The notes under the pieces were generated by a model. It was not told where the DNA came from. It saw only the letters and a list, made by a program, of their open reading frames with translations, and ran no database searches. Both the position numbers and the translations under genes were made by a program. From positions 248,001 through 312,000 of the forward strand of contig CAWJJO010000002.1 of NCBI GenBank assembly GCA_963843285.1: a stretch of DNA of 64,000 nt, in the 5' to 3' direction. Below, one piece after another: positions 1 through 8,217 of this stretch; position 1 is the first letter of the stretch, and every line of letters begins with the position of its first letter. The stretch comes from CAZDDB01 sp963843285 (GTDB lineage: Bacteria; Acidobacteriota; HRBIN11; JAKEFK01).

Positions 1-332
1 GAATCCACTCTGCCCGCATTGCGCCCGATGATGCTTCACGCATGCGCGTAGTTCTGGAACGGTTGACCCCCGGCACGGACCGTTCCGCATATTATGTTTG
101 CAGTATGGTTCTGCTTCACCGTGACAAGATCTTTCCCGCTGAGGCGACATGCGCCGGTACAATTGTGGATGCCCCGGACGGCGACCAGGGATTTGGATAC
201 GATCCGATCTTTCGCCCGAAAGGCGCTCCAAGAACATTCGGCAGAATGACCGTGAAAGAAAAATCGCAGTATTCGCACCGCGCCCGCGCGTTACAGCTCA
301 TGATCCCCCATATCCTCACGGAGCTCGGATGA
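1..332 (+). CDS. rdgB: RdgB/HAM1 non-canonical purine NTP pyrophosphatase, 3' end (5' partial)
   Basis: The last 109 codons of a gene that starts before the window. RdgB/HAM1 enzymes hydrolyse dITP and XTP to monophosphates and keep deaminated purines out of DNA. The family signature is visible: a GFGYDPIF block, then EK and SHRARAL near the C-terminus, which bind nucleotide and metal. The reading frame is open from the first bases of the window (SARIAPDDASR), matching the family's 'SAR' region. A dispersed palindromic repeat follows within about 20 bp of the stop. The family call is firm; the N-terminal half is not seen. Confidence 0.93.
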   Translation, partial: IHSARIAPDDASRMRVVLERLTPGTDRSAYYVCSMVLLHRDKIFPAEATCAGTIVDAPDGDQGFGYDPIFRPKGAPRTFGRMTVKEKSQYSHRARALQLMIPHILTELG

Positions 333-352
333 ATTTCTCGCAAGAATTTTGG

Positions 353-430
353 AACCACAGATGAACACAGATATGCATTGCGTGGCTCAATCTTCCCGAA
401 TCCGTGTTCATCCGTGCTCATCTGTGGTTT
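353..430. repeat. Dispersed inverted repeat (ACCACAGATGAACACAG type)
   Basis: The left arm AACCACAGATGAACACAGAT (353-372) is complementary, with few mismatches, to the right arm ending CTCATCTGTGGTTT (400-430). The whole element can fold into one long hairpin. It lies between rdgB and the diguanylate cyclase gene. An in-frame ATG at 378 inside it would add 25 odd residues to that enzyme, so the repeat is treated as non-coding. Confidence 0.75.
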
Positions 431-452
431 CATTTCCTTTCGCTACAAGCTC

Positions 453-2474
453 ATGATTTCGTCACGCAATCAAATCTGGTGGATGGGGCTCACGTTTGCT
501 ACGATCGTAGTTCTATTCTGCTTGCCGTTTCAATCGACTCCCTATCTGACGGCGGCGGTATTTGCGCTTCTGGTTCCGGTTCAGATCCTGCTCTGGCGTC
601 TGGGGCACGGTCGCAAAACCAAAGACTTTTTTTTCTGCTTTTCGCTTCTTGTCCTGACCCTGTTCTTAAAACATTATTGGGCTTTCTTTGACATCCTTTT
701 CTACGTACAGGGCATTTTGCTTTCCGCCGTATTGCAGTACCGTGTGTTTCTGGCAACCGGCGCCTCTTCCTGCGCCCTGGAAATTCTGCGCGAGCATTAT
801 TATGGAGCGGAAAATCCAGAGGAGGTGGCGTTTCGCTACTTGCTGTTTTTCGCTGCGGGGACAGTCACGTATTTACTGCTGTGGGATGAAAAACGGCAGA
901 AAGAGGGATTTCGCAAAGAACTGGATGACTTGAAATACGGAATTCATCAGGTGGAAGAGCCCTCTCTGGTTTCATTGAGCAGCGCAGACCAGACATCCAG
1001 AAGTCTCGATGCAGCGCTGGCGCTAGATGATTCGTTGAAGCGGGTTTTGCAATTGATCCAGAGAATCTTCAAGCCTGCGTCCGCAGTTCTCTGGCAACAC
1101 CTGCCCGAATCTCATCAGATGCGGATCCGAAGCGCTGCGGGGGAGGAGCCGCTCAAAGAGGATTTTGTCGTGGATCTGGGGGATGGTCCTGTCGGCTGGA
1201 CGGCATTGAATCGCAAAGCTTTTTTTCAGCAGGATCGCGATGAAGGGGTGTCCTATCCCATCTATCGCAAGAAAATGATTACCAGGTCGCTGCTCGCAGT
1301 TCCCGTTCTGGATGGCCACCGGTTGGACGGAGTGTTGAGCCTGGGATCGCCGGCTTTGAATCATTTTTCTGCGGATGCTGAATTGTCGCTCCAGTCTTTT
1401 GCTGCGCAGGTGTCGGAGATCATTCGATTGGCCCGTGTTGCGAAGGAGCGTGAGGAACGCGCCTTCGAGTTTCAGGCCTTTTACCATGCGAGCAAAGAGC
1501 TTTCTTCGATCATCGACTTTGAAGAGATCATCCGCAAACTGTATTCGCTTTGTGGTGAGATCGTTCCTTCGGATATGACTGTAATCGCAGCTCCCGAAGA
1601 TACACCGGACAAATATTCGGTACATCACTGGTCTTCGAATGCGGATGCGCCGCATGTGCGAGTCAATTTGCCCAATGACGGGCGCACGTGGATTTCCTGG
1701 TTTCTCAACAGCCGTGAAGAACCGTTGATTGTCTCAGAATCACAGTTCCGGCTCCAGGAGATGCCGCTGGTTGCGGAAGACGAAGATCTGTCCGGGCTCG
1801 TTTCCTTTCTCGCTGTCCCGATGCGTCACCAGCAAAAATCAATCGGAACACTTCTTTTGGGAAGTAAACACAACGATGCATTTTCGTCACATCAGGCACA
1901 TGTGTTATCCATTCTCTGCAATCAAGCAGCAGTCAGTCTGGAAAACTCCGCAATCATTCAAAAGATGGAGGAACTCGCCATCACGGACGGATTAACCGGT
2001 TTGTACAACCATCGTTTCTTTCAAGACGCGATTCAGCGCGAACTGGAGCGGGCCGAGCGCCAGGAACAACCGCTGGCTTTATTGATTCTGGACATCGATC
2101 ACTTCAAGGGATTGAACGATTCGTTTGGTCATCCGGCGGGCGATTCGGTTTTGAAAACGCTCGCGAATCTATTGAAAGCCAATGCGCGAAAAGTAGATCT
2201 TCTTTCGCGCTATGGAGGGGAGGAATTTGCGGTTCTTTTGCCCGGAATCAATGTAAAGAACGCGCGCAAAACGGCCGAACGCTGGCGCAAAATCATCCAG
2301 CGAACGTCGTTCAAATGGGATACGCGATCCTTCGCAATTACTGTGAGCATCGGAGTGGCCTGTTATCCGGATGACGCAACTGCGAAAATGGAGCTGATTG
2401 AAAAGGCGGATCGCGCTCTCTATGATGCCAAGGAAGGCGGCCGAAATCAGGTCCGGTACACCGGGGAGAAATAG
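453..2474 (+). CDS. Membrane GAF-GAF-GGDEF diguanylate cyclase
   Basis: A 673-residue protein predicted to make c-di-GMP from two GTP. The first ~150 residues hold about four hydrophobic segments, so it is probably an inner-membrane sensor. Two GAF-like domains follow (about 190-330 and 340-490), then a C-terminal GGDEF domain. The active site is GGEEF at 588-592, with the metal/GTP segment DIDHFKGLND upstream. An RxxD motif (RKVD, 579-582) lies exactly five residues before GGEEF, which is the usual product-inhibition I-site. The start at 453 was chosen over 378 because the upstream codons lie in a palindromic repeat and MISSRNQIW leads straight into the first membrane segment. The GAF ligands are unknown. 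No EAL or PilZ gene is nearby. Confidence 0.9.
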   Translation: MISSRNQIWWMGLTFATIVVLFCLPFQSTPYLTAAVFALLVPVQILLWRLGHGRKTKDFFFCFSLLVLTLFLKHYWAFFDILFYVQGILLSAVLQYRVFLATGASSCALEILREHYYGAENPEEVAFRYLLFFAAGTVTYLLLWDEKRQKEGFRKELDDLKYGIHQVEEPSLVSLSSADQTSRSLDAALALDDSLKRVLQLIQRIFKPASAVLWQHLPESHQMRIRSAAGEEPLKEDFVVDLGDGPVGWTALNRKAFFQQDRDEGVSYPIYRKKMITRSLLAVPVLDGHRLDGVLSLGSPALNHFSADAELSLQSFAAQVSEIIRLARVAKEREERAFEFQAFYHASKELSSIIDFEEIIRKLYSLCGEIVPSDMTVIAAPEDTPDKYSVHHWSSNADAPHVRVNLPNDGRTWISWFLNSREEPLIVSESQFRLQEMPLVAEDEDLSGLVSFLAVPMRHQQKSIGTLLLGSKHNDAFSSHQAHVLSILCNQAAVSLENSAIIQKMEELAITDGLTGLYNHRFFQDAIQRELERAERQEQPLALLILDIDHFKGLNDSFGHPAGDSVLKTLANLLKANARKVDLLSRYGGEEFAVLLPGINVKNARKTAERWRKIIQRTSFKWDTRSFAITVSIGVACYPDDATAKMELIEKADRALYDAKEGGRNQVRYTGEK

Positions 2475-2478
2475 GGGT

Positions 2479-2549
2479 AACCGCAAAGACCGCAAAGTGC
2501 GCAAAGAAAAAATAATTCTCTCTTTGCGGTCTTACGGGTCTTTGCGGTT
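2479..2549. repeat. Dispersed inverted repeat (AACCGCAAAGACCGCAAAG type)
   Basis: The left arm (2479-2507) AACCGCAAAGACCGC... pairs with the right arm (2521-2549), which ends GGGTCTTTGCGGTT, giving an imperfect ~29-bp stem with a short AT-rich loop. It begins a few bases after the TAG stop of the cyclase gene. Similar 'GCAAAG/CTTTGCG' elements recur at 41925, 53688 and 58650. Confidence 0.75.
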
Positions 2550-2588
2550 CATTATTCTTCCGCGGTGATCTCGGTCTATAATGCGCCT

Positions 2589-3221
2589 ATGGATTTTCAC
2601 TACATTGCAGTCGAAGGTCCGATCGGAGTTGGAAAGACATCCTTTGTGGAGATGCTTTCTGCGCAGCTCAACGCGAACAAAATCATGGAGGACATCAACA
2701 ATCCGTTCCTGGAAGAATTTTATCGTGATGGCCCCGGCGCAGCATTTCAGACCCAGCTTTTTTTCCTTCTGACACGCTATCAGCAGCAGCAAAAATTGCA
2801 GCAAGCCGATTTGTTTCAGCAGACGATTGTTTGTGACTACATCTTTCAGAAGGACAAGATTTTTGCTTATTTGAATCTTTCCGACAGCGAACTTCTTATC
2901 TACGAGAAGTTGTACACACTGCTGGAATCCACCGTGCCGCGTCCGGATCTTGTAATCTATTTACAGGCATCGCAGGATGTTTTACTGCAGCGGATCAAGA
3001 AACGGAACCTGGAATATGAAAAGAGTATCTCACGCGAATATTTGAAGGAACTCACGCAGGCCTACAACTATTTTTTCTTTCATTACAAGTTGTCCTCTTT
3101 ACTGGTGATCAATACTTCGGACATCGATTTTGTAGAAAATACAGCCGATATGCAGGATCTGATCAAGATGATCCGCACGATGGGCAAAGGCACGAAGTAT
3201 TACGTCCCGCAAGGATCGTAG
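2589..3221 (+). CDS. Deoxynucleoside kinase (dNK/dGK family)
   Basis: A 210-residue salvage enzyme that phosphorylates deoxynucleosides with ATP. The P-loop GPIGVGKTS is at residues 10-18. The lid region RIKKRNLEYEKSIS with its arginines lies in the last third. The length fits bacterial deoxyadenosine/deoxyguanosine kinases. The start at 2589 (MDFHYIAVEG) fits the family; an ATG at 2565 would add eight unlikely residues. The gene sits just upstream of panB-panC. The TAG stop falls inside a palindromic repeat. The exact substrate (dA, dG or dC) cannot be read from sequence. Confidence 0.85.
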   Translation: MDFHYIAVEGPIGVGKTSFVEMLSAQLNANKIMEDINNPFLEEFYRDGPGAAFQTQLFFLLTRYQQQQKLQQADLFQQTIVCDYIFQKDKIFAYLNLSDSELLIYEKLYTLLESTVPRPDLVIYLQASQDVLLQRIKKRNLEYEKSISREYLKELTQAYNYFFFHYKLSSLLVINTSDIDFVENTADMQDLIKMIRTMGKGTKYYVPQGS

Positions 3222-3277
3222 GGGCGGGCCTTGTGCCCGGCCCGCACGTTCAGGGCGACCACAAGGGTCGCCCCTAC
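3218..3277. repeat. GTAGGGGCG...CGCCCCTAC palindromic repeat
   Basis: Outer arms GTAGGGGCG (3218-3226) and CGCCCCTAC (3269-3277) are perfect complements. Two smaller hairpins lie between them: GCGGGCC/GGCCCGC and GGGCGACC/GGTCGCCC. The left arm contains the TAG stop codon of the deoxynucleoside kinase gene. Confidence 0.75.
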
Positions 3278-3360
3278 CACTTTCGGTGGAAATGTTGTAG
3301 CTTTATAGTTGCTGCCCCCGGATCCCATCTCGGGACCGGGAGGAAGTGATGTGCTAAGAA

Positions 3361-3387
3361 TGAAACTGTGTTTCATATTGTGAAACA
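3361..3387. promoter_or_regulatory. Candidate operator: TGAAAC/GTTTCA palindromes upstream of panB
   Basis: Three alternating half-sites: TGAAAC (3361-3366), GTTTCA (3370-3375) and TGAAAC (3381-3386). The first two form a palindrome with a 3-bp centre. TGTTTCA (3369-3375) and TGAAACA (3381-3387) form a second one with a 5-bp centre. They lie 50-80 bp before the panB start, a sensible operator position. No regulator was identified. Confidence 0.4.
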
Positions 3388-3439
3388 CCGGTTCAGCTTC
3401 ACCCGAGCCGCCGTGGCGCGGACGGGCAGAGGAGAAACC

Positions 3440-4360
3440 ATGTCCAACTCGTCTGAATTACCTGCAAAGGTAACCATTCCTGCTCTTTTGCATAGAAAGC
3501 AGAAGGGCGAAAAAATCACCATGCTTACGGCATACGACTATCCGTCCGCCTGTTTGCTGGATCGTTCGGAAGTCGATATCGTGCTGGTCGGAGATTCCCT
3601 GGCGATGGTCATGCTGGGATATTCCAACACGCTTCCTGTAAACATGGATGAGATGATCTATCACACAAAAGCAGTGATGCGTGGATGCCGGCGCGCGCTT
3701 GTCGTTGGCGACATGCCGTTTGGCTCGTATCAGGACGGCATGAATCAAGCCGTACAAAACGGGATCCGTTTCATCAAAGAAGGGGGATGCGCAGCCGTAA
3801 AACTGGAGGGCGGAAAACAACGCGCGAGCATCATCGCCGCGCTTGTGGAGGCAGAAGTGCCGGTGATTGCGCATGTGGGAATGACACCGCAATCGCTAAA
3901 CCGGTTTGGCGGCTTCAAGGTTCAGGGAAAATCCGTGCAAGCGGCCCTGTCCATTGTGGAGGACGCGCTTGCCGTCCAGGAAGCGGGCGCGTTTGCCGTT
4001 GTGCTGGAAAGCATTCCGGCTCCCGTAGGTCAAGCGATTACAGCGCGTCTGCGAATTCCGACGATCGGGATTGGAGCGGGAGCTCAGTGTGACGGCCAGG
4101 TGCTTGTCTGGCACGATTTTCTTGGCTTGCTGGATGCAAAGCCGCCTCGTTTTGTGAAGAAATACGCGAATTTGTTTCCCGAGATGTTAGAAGCCGCAAA
4201 CTCCTATTGTCGTGAAGTCCGGGAAGGAACCTTCCCGGATGAACAGCACCAGTACGAGATGGTTGAAACGGAAGAATTTCTGGATAGAGTAGAAGAGATC
4301 TATGGAGATTATTCAGCGTATCCTTCCGATGAAGGAAGCTTCCAAAAAGGCAAGGTCTGA
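3440..4360 (+). CDS. panB: 3-methyl-2-oxobutanoate hydroxymethyltransferase
   Basis: A 306-residue first enzyme of pantothenate synthesis, which transfers a hydroxymethyl group from methylene-tetrahydrofolate to ketoisovalerate to give ketopantoate. Family blocks are clear: VGDSLAMVMLGY, GDMPFGSY, AVKLEGG, HVGMTPQS and IGIGAGAQCDGQVLVWHD. The start at 3440 follows a good Shine-Dalgarno (AGAGGAGA); an in-frame ATG at 3368 lies in the TGAAAC palindrome region and is unlikely. The protein is longer than the usual ~265 residues because of a C-terminal tail, and the codons of that tail overlap panC by 59 bases. Confidence 0.96.
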   Translation: MSNSSELPAKVTIPALLHRKQKGEKITMLTAYDYPSACLLDRSEVDIVLVGDSLAMVMLGYSNTLPVNMDEMIYHTKAVMRGCRRALVVGDMPFGSYQDGMNQAVQNGIRFIKEGGCAAVKLEGGKQRASIIAALVEAEVPVIAHVGMTPQSLNRFGGFKVQGKSVQAALSIVEDALAVQEAGAFAVVLESIPAPVGQAITARLRIPTIGIGAGAQCDGQVLVWHDFLGLLDAKPPRFVKKYANLFPEMLEAANSYCREVREGTFPDEQHQYEMVETEEFLDRVEEIYGDYSAYPSDEGSFQKGKV

Positions 4361-5159
4361 CGGAAAGATTCTTGGTGTTGTTCCCACGATGGGGGCCCTT
4401 CATGAGGGACATCTCAGTCTGGTCCGCGAAGCCCGCAAGATGTCCGATGTAGTCATTGTCAGCGTGTTTGTAAATCCCACGCAGTTTGCGCCGGGTGAGG
4501 ATCTGGACAAATATCCGAGGGACGCGACACGTGATGCTGAGCTGCTTACGAATGAGAACGTGGATTACATTTTTTTTGCAAAAGCGGAGGAGATGTATAC
4601 TCCGAATTTTCATACATATGTGAAAGTGCGTGAGTTGAGTGACAGGCTTTGCGGCGAGACGCGCCCCACGCATTTTGAGGGAGTGACCACAGTGGTGATG
4701 AAGCTCTTTCACATTGTGGATCCGCACTTTGCATTTTTCGGACAAAAGGATGCGCAACAGCTGGTGATCATCCGGCGGATGGTACGTGATATGAACATGG
4801 ATGTGGAAATCGTCCGATGTCCCATTGTCCGCGAACCGGATGGTCTGGCAATGAGCTCGCGCAATGCGTTTCTCTCTCCGGAAGAGCGAGTTGCAGCGCC
4901 CGTTCTGTATCGCTCGCTCGAGCATGCTCTCGCGCGGATTGAAGATGGAGAGCGAAAAGCCAAAACGATCGTCAAAGAGATTCGTCAAATCATTGAGGCC
5001 GAACCGCTCGCAAAGATCGATTACGTAGCTGCGACAGATCTCATTGAATTGAAGGATCTTAAGAATCTGAAAGGCAAGTGTCTCATCGCCGTGGCTGCTT
5101 ATTTTGGAAACACACGTCTGATCGATAACATCATCATCGATACCGAAAGCCCTCGCTGA
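4302..5159 (+). CDS. panC: Pantothenate synthetase
   Basis: A 285-residue ligase that joins pantoate and beta-alanine through a pantoyl-adenylate. It has the PTMGALHEGH nucleotide-binding motif, FVNPTQFAPGEDLDKYPR, and the AMSSRN region containing the KMSKS-like SSRN. The start at 4302 gives the family's usual N-terminus (MEIIQRI, ~25 residues before PTMG). This places the first 59 bases inside the 3' end of panB in another frame, so the two genes are probably translationally coupled. A later ATG at 4329 would shorten the N-terminus but still overlap. Confidence 0.96.
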   Translation: MEIIQRILPMKEASKKARSDGKILGVVPTMGALHEGHLSLVREARKMSDVVIVSVFVNPTQFAPGEDLDKYPRDATRDAELLTNENVDYIFFAKAEEMYTPNFHTYVKVRELSDRLCGETRPTHFEGVTTVVMKLFHIVDPHFAFFGQKDAQQLVIIRRMVRDMNMDVEIVRCPIVREPDGLAMSSRNAFLSPEERVAAPVLYRSLEHALARIEDGERKAKTIVKEIRQIIEAEPLAKIDYVAATDLIELKDLKNLKGKCLIAVAAYFGNTRLIDNIIIDTESPR

Positions 5160-5228
5160 TTCGTTCTCGGCGGGGGTAGGGACGCCCCGGCTACAAATTA
5201 CAGGACGCATCCTTTATAATGGCGCTGC

Positions 5229-6224
5229 ATGGCATTTCCCTATCTATTTGCAGCGTTGCTGGCTTTCCTGCTCGCGCTGTACGGCACACCCATCGCGCGC
5301 GCTGCGGCGCTCAGGTTCGGAGTGGTTGATCATCCGGATGGCAGACTCAAAACGCAACGAGAGCCTGTCCCGTACTTCGGCGGACTTGCCATCTATCTTG
5401 CTGTATTGATCCCACTCTGCCTGTTCTATACCTTTGATTCGCGCGTTCTCTCGATCCTGCTTGCGGGAACACTGGTTTTGTTACTGGGATTGATTGACGA
5501 CTTCGGCGTGCTGACACCGGGCGCGAAATTTGTGGGACAGGCGATTGCAGCCATCGTGCTGATCAAAGGAGATGTGGTCATTCGGGTCGAATCGTTTCAT
5601 CCTTCCGTTTGCGTTCTCCTGACATTGATCTGGATTATCGGCATGACCAATGCAATCAATATCATTGATATTCTTGATGGCCTGGCTGCCGGGATCGCTT
5701 TGATCGGCGCGGCGTTTCTGTTTGTCGTGGCGCTTCTCAACGAGCACAATATGATTGCCATGTTTACCGTGACCCTCGTCGGGAGTCTCGCAGGATTCAT
5801 CCGTTACAATTACCACCCTGCGCGAATTTATATGGGTGATACCGGAAGCATGTTTTTGGGGCTCACTCTTGGTGCTCTTGCGATTATCGGAGATTATTCA
5901 CAGAAGAACAGTCTCGCCTTTTTTAATCCACTCTTGATTTTTGGTGTGGCGATCTTTGATACCGTTTACGTAATGATTCTCCGCGCTGTTCGAGGTCGAT
6001 CCGTTTTTCTCGGCAGCAAGGACCATTTTGCCGTCCGCTTGCGACTGCTTGGCTGGTCCGTGGGGAAGGTAGCCTTCTTTTCCTACTGCCTGGCTTTCAG
6101 TCTCGGAGCGATTGCTCTGATCAACATGCATCTGCCTCTACAGAGTTCCCTTGGTGTGTATTTCGTGGTCCTCTCCTTTTTTCTGATTTTCGGCTGGCGG
6201 CTGACGAGAGTGAAAACGGATTGA
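5229..6224 (+). CDS. Undecaprenyl-phosphate sugar-1-phosphate transferase (WecA/TagO, MraY family)
   Basis: A 331-residue multi-pass inner-membrane enzyme, predicted to move a HexNAc-1-phosphate from a UDP-sugar to undecaprenyl phosphate and so start a lipid-linked glycan. Diagnostic cytoplasmic loops are present: DDFGVLTPGAKF (~90-101), NAINIIDILDGLAAG (~141-155) and YMGDTGSM (~200). The hydrophobic profile fits ten or eleven helices. It opens an envelope-polysaccharide region and its stop overlaps the next start (TGATG). A short 'GTAGGGACGCC' palindromic stretch lies just upstream. MraY itself is less likely because no peptidoglycan genes are nearby. Confidence 0.9.
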   Translation: MAFPYLFAALLAFLLALYGTPIARAAALRFGVVDHPDGRLKTQREPVPYFGGLAIYLAVLIPLCLFYTFDSRVLSILLAGTLVLLLGLIDDFGVLTPGAKFVGQAIAAIVLIKGDVVIRVESFHPSVCVLLTLIWIIGMTNAINIIDILDGLAAGIALIGAAFLFVVALLNEHNMIAMFTVTLVGSLAGFIRYNYHPARIYMGDTGSMFLGLTLGALAIIGDYSQKNSLAFFNPLLIFGVAIFDTVYVMILRAVRGRSVFLGSKDHFAVRLRLLGWSVGKVAFFSYCLAFSLGAIALINMHLPLQSSLGVYFVVLSFFLIFGWRLTRVKTD

Positions 6225-7534
6225 TGGAAACGGAGATTCTGATTATCGGCGCGGGACTGGCCGGTTTGAGCGCCGGTTATCATCTTGGCGATCGCGAACA
6301 CATTCTTGTGGAGGCGGAAGAAGCAGTCGGTGGACTATGCAAATCGTTTCTGGTGGACGGTTTCCATTTTGATTGTACCGGGCATTTGATTCATTTTCGC
6401 ACGCCGGAAGGAAAAAAGATCATCCGCGATCTTCTCGGTGACAGGATCCAGGAGCACCAGCGAAAGGCGGCTATCTTTCTGGAAGGGCGCTTTACCGACT
6501 ATCCGTTTCAAGCAAACACCTTCGGATTGCCACCGGAAGTCACCAAGGAATGTTTGTATGGTTTTATCCGGACGCTTCATGGCAAACACAAATCCCGGAT
6601 CAATAATTTCCACGATTGGATCTACGACACATTCGGCGAAGGGATCGCGAAGTATTTTATGGTCCCGTACAACGAGAAGCTGTGGCAACATGATCTGCGC
6701 GACATCGCTCTGGACTGGGTAAACTGGTCCATCCCAAAACCAGGCCTGGAAGAAGTAATCAATGGCGCGCTCGGAATCAAAAATAGACAATTTGGATACA
6801 ATCCTGTCTTCTACTATCCCGCCGAGGGAGGAATTGGAGTGTTGCCGCGCAGTTTTCCCGTGCGCGGGCAATTGATGCTCGGAAATCCGGTGTCCAAAAT
6901 AAATCTGCGAAAGAGAAGAGTCATGTTGCGCGATGGAACCGTAATCCGGTACCGCAGACTACTTTCCACGATGCCTCTTCATTCTTTTCTCATGTGTTTG
7001 GACGAAACACCTACTCCACTTTCCGGTCTGGGTGAAAAACTTCAATATGTGTCGGTGTTAAATCTAAATCTGGGAATTGAAAGGGAAGGCGTGATTCCGT
7101 ATCACTGGATTTACTTTCCAGAGCGCGATAAGCCGTTCTACAGGATCGGGTGTCCATCCAATTTCTCGCGCGGGGTGGCCCCATCTTCCATGACTTCACT
7201 CTTTGTAGAAGTTTCTTTAAAACCCGGCGCGCATCTGCCTGTCGATGAATTGATTGAACAATGCATCGAGTCGCTGAAAGCCAGCAGAATCCTGCTTTCG
7301 GATGACAGAATCGCCGTCCGATATCCGATGGTGATGCAATATGCGTATGTAATCTTTAATTCAGCTCGGAAGCGGACCGTCGGACGCGTCCTGAAATATC
7401 TGCAAAAGCGGGATGTCTACAGCTTCGGCCGTTATGGATCGTGGACCTATTCGAGCATGGAAGATGCAGTGCTGCAGGGCAAAGAGTTCGCCGAAAAGAT
7501 AACCACGGAGACACAGAGGCACGGAGAGAATTAA
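6224..7534 (+). CDS. FAD-dependent amine oxidase / protoporphyrinogen oxidase-like protein
   Basis: A 436-residue flavoprotein with an N-terminal dinucleotide-binding motif (IIGAGLAGLSAGYHL) followed by the usual GGLCKSF block. It resembles NAD(P)-binding FAD proteins often found in polysaccharide clusters and distantly related to UDP-galactopyranose mutase; the substrate is not known. The true start is probably the ATG at 6224, which overlaps the upstream stop by one base; a TTG lies just before. The last residues (TTETQRHGEN) and the stop are encoded by a dispersed repeat rather than by family sequence, so the ancestral protein may have ended a little earlier. Confidence 0.8.
   Translation: METEILIIGAGLAGLSAGYHLGDREHILVEAEEAVGGLCKSFLVDGFHFDCTGHLIHFRTPEGKKIIRDLLGDRIQEHQRKAAIFLEGRFTDYPFQANTFGLPPEVTKECLYGFIRTLHGKHKSRINNFHDWIYDTFGEGIAKYFMVPYNEKLWQHDLRDIALDWVNWSIPKPGLEEVINGALGIKNRQFGYNPVFYYPAEGGIGVLPRSFPVRGQLMLGNPVSKINLRKRRVMLRDGTVIRYRRLLSTMPLHSFLMCLDETPTPLSGLGEKLQYVSVLNLNLGIEREGVIPYHWIYFPERDKPFYRIGCPSNFSRGVAPSSMTSLFVEVSLKPGAHLPVDELIEQCIESLKASRILLSDDRIAVRYPMVMQYAYVIFNSARKRTVGRVLKYLQKRDVYSFGRYGSWTYSSMEDAVLQGKEFAEKITTETQRHGEN
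7502..7530. repeat. Repeat fragment (ACCACGGAGACACAGAG type) inside the end of a gene
   Basis: ACCACGGAGACACAGAGGCA is one arm of a repeat type also seen at 21738 (CACGGAAACACGG) and 36711. Here only one arm is visible. It is read through in frame by the FAD-protein gene and forms its C-terminal tail. Confidence 0.65.
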
Positions 7535-8217
7535 TTTTTGCGGGCGATGGTGATCAGGGAAAGCCCCATGAAGTGAGCCAACGGACGTTCGAGCTTCAAC
7601 AGGGGTACCACTAGATTGAATCGGCTGCAAAGGTGCTGCGGAAGATGGTCCCGTTTCAGGATTCTTCCGTACAAAAACCATCCCGCCATTCCGATCACAT
7701 TTACGTATTCCATTTTCTCAATCGCCAGCGGGACATCTTTCATCAGGTCCTTCATACTCTGTTTTGTGTACCTGCGAAAATGACCGAATGAACGGTCCAT
7801 GGAACCGTACAGGAACTTCATCGCAGGCACAAGAATTACCAGACAACCACCGGGTTTCAGTCTCTCGATCATCGCCTTTACGGCATGAAGATCATCTTTT
7901 AGATGTTCCACAACGTTGATGGTAACTACAGTGTCGTACAGGCCCGAAGTCGGGAAAGGGTGGTAGACATCCCACCGGAATGCATGTTCGAATTCCCTTT
8001 CCAGCATCGTAACAAGTCTTGGATCTCCCTCTGAAACATGATATTCAGACGCCCATTCTCTGGCGGATCTGGAAAAATTTCCCGAACCTGCTCCTATTTC
8101 AAGGACTTTTCCTTTCAGATACGGCCGGAGACGAAATGCAATCCACTTGTAATACTCATCCGCTTGGCCGAGTGTCTCCAGACTTTCGTAAATCGCTTCC
8201 TGACTGCTATCGATCAT
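7531..8217 (-). CDS. Class I SAM-dependent methyltransferase
   Basis: A 228-residue protein with motif I VLEIGAGSGNFSR about 35 residues in, an acidic motif II (SEGDPRL), and VVTINVVEHLKDD as motif IV. That is a Rossmann-fold small-molecule methyltransferase of the glycan/lipid-associated type. Its ATG at 8217 overlaps the stop of the upstream GT2 gene (TGATG), so the two are a coupled pair. It converges with the FAD gene, overlapping by four bases. The substrate is unknown; the context suggests a sugar or polyprenyl-linked glycan. Confidence 0.85.
   Translation of the reverse strand: MIDSSQEAIYESLETLGQADEYYKWIAFRLRPYLKGKVLEIGAGSGNFSRSAREWASEYHVSEGDPRLVTMLEREFEHAFRWDVYHPFPTSGLYDTVVTINVVEHLKDDLHAVKAMIERLKPGGCLVILVPAMKFLYGSMDRSFGHFRRYTKQSMKDLMKDVPLAIEKMEYVNVIGMAGWFLYGRILKRDHLPQHLCSRFNLVVPLLKLERPLAHFMGLSLITIARKN

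Noticed and set aside
4038..5210. Open reading frame of 390 codons antisense to panB-panC
   Set aside because: Both pan genes have full family motifs; the antisense frame has none.
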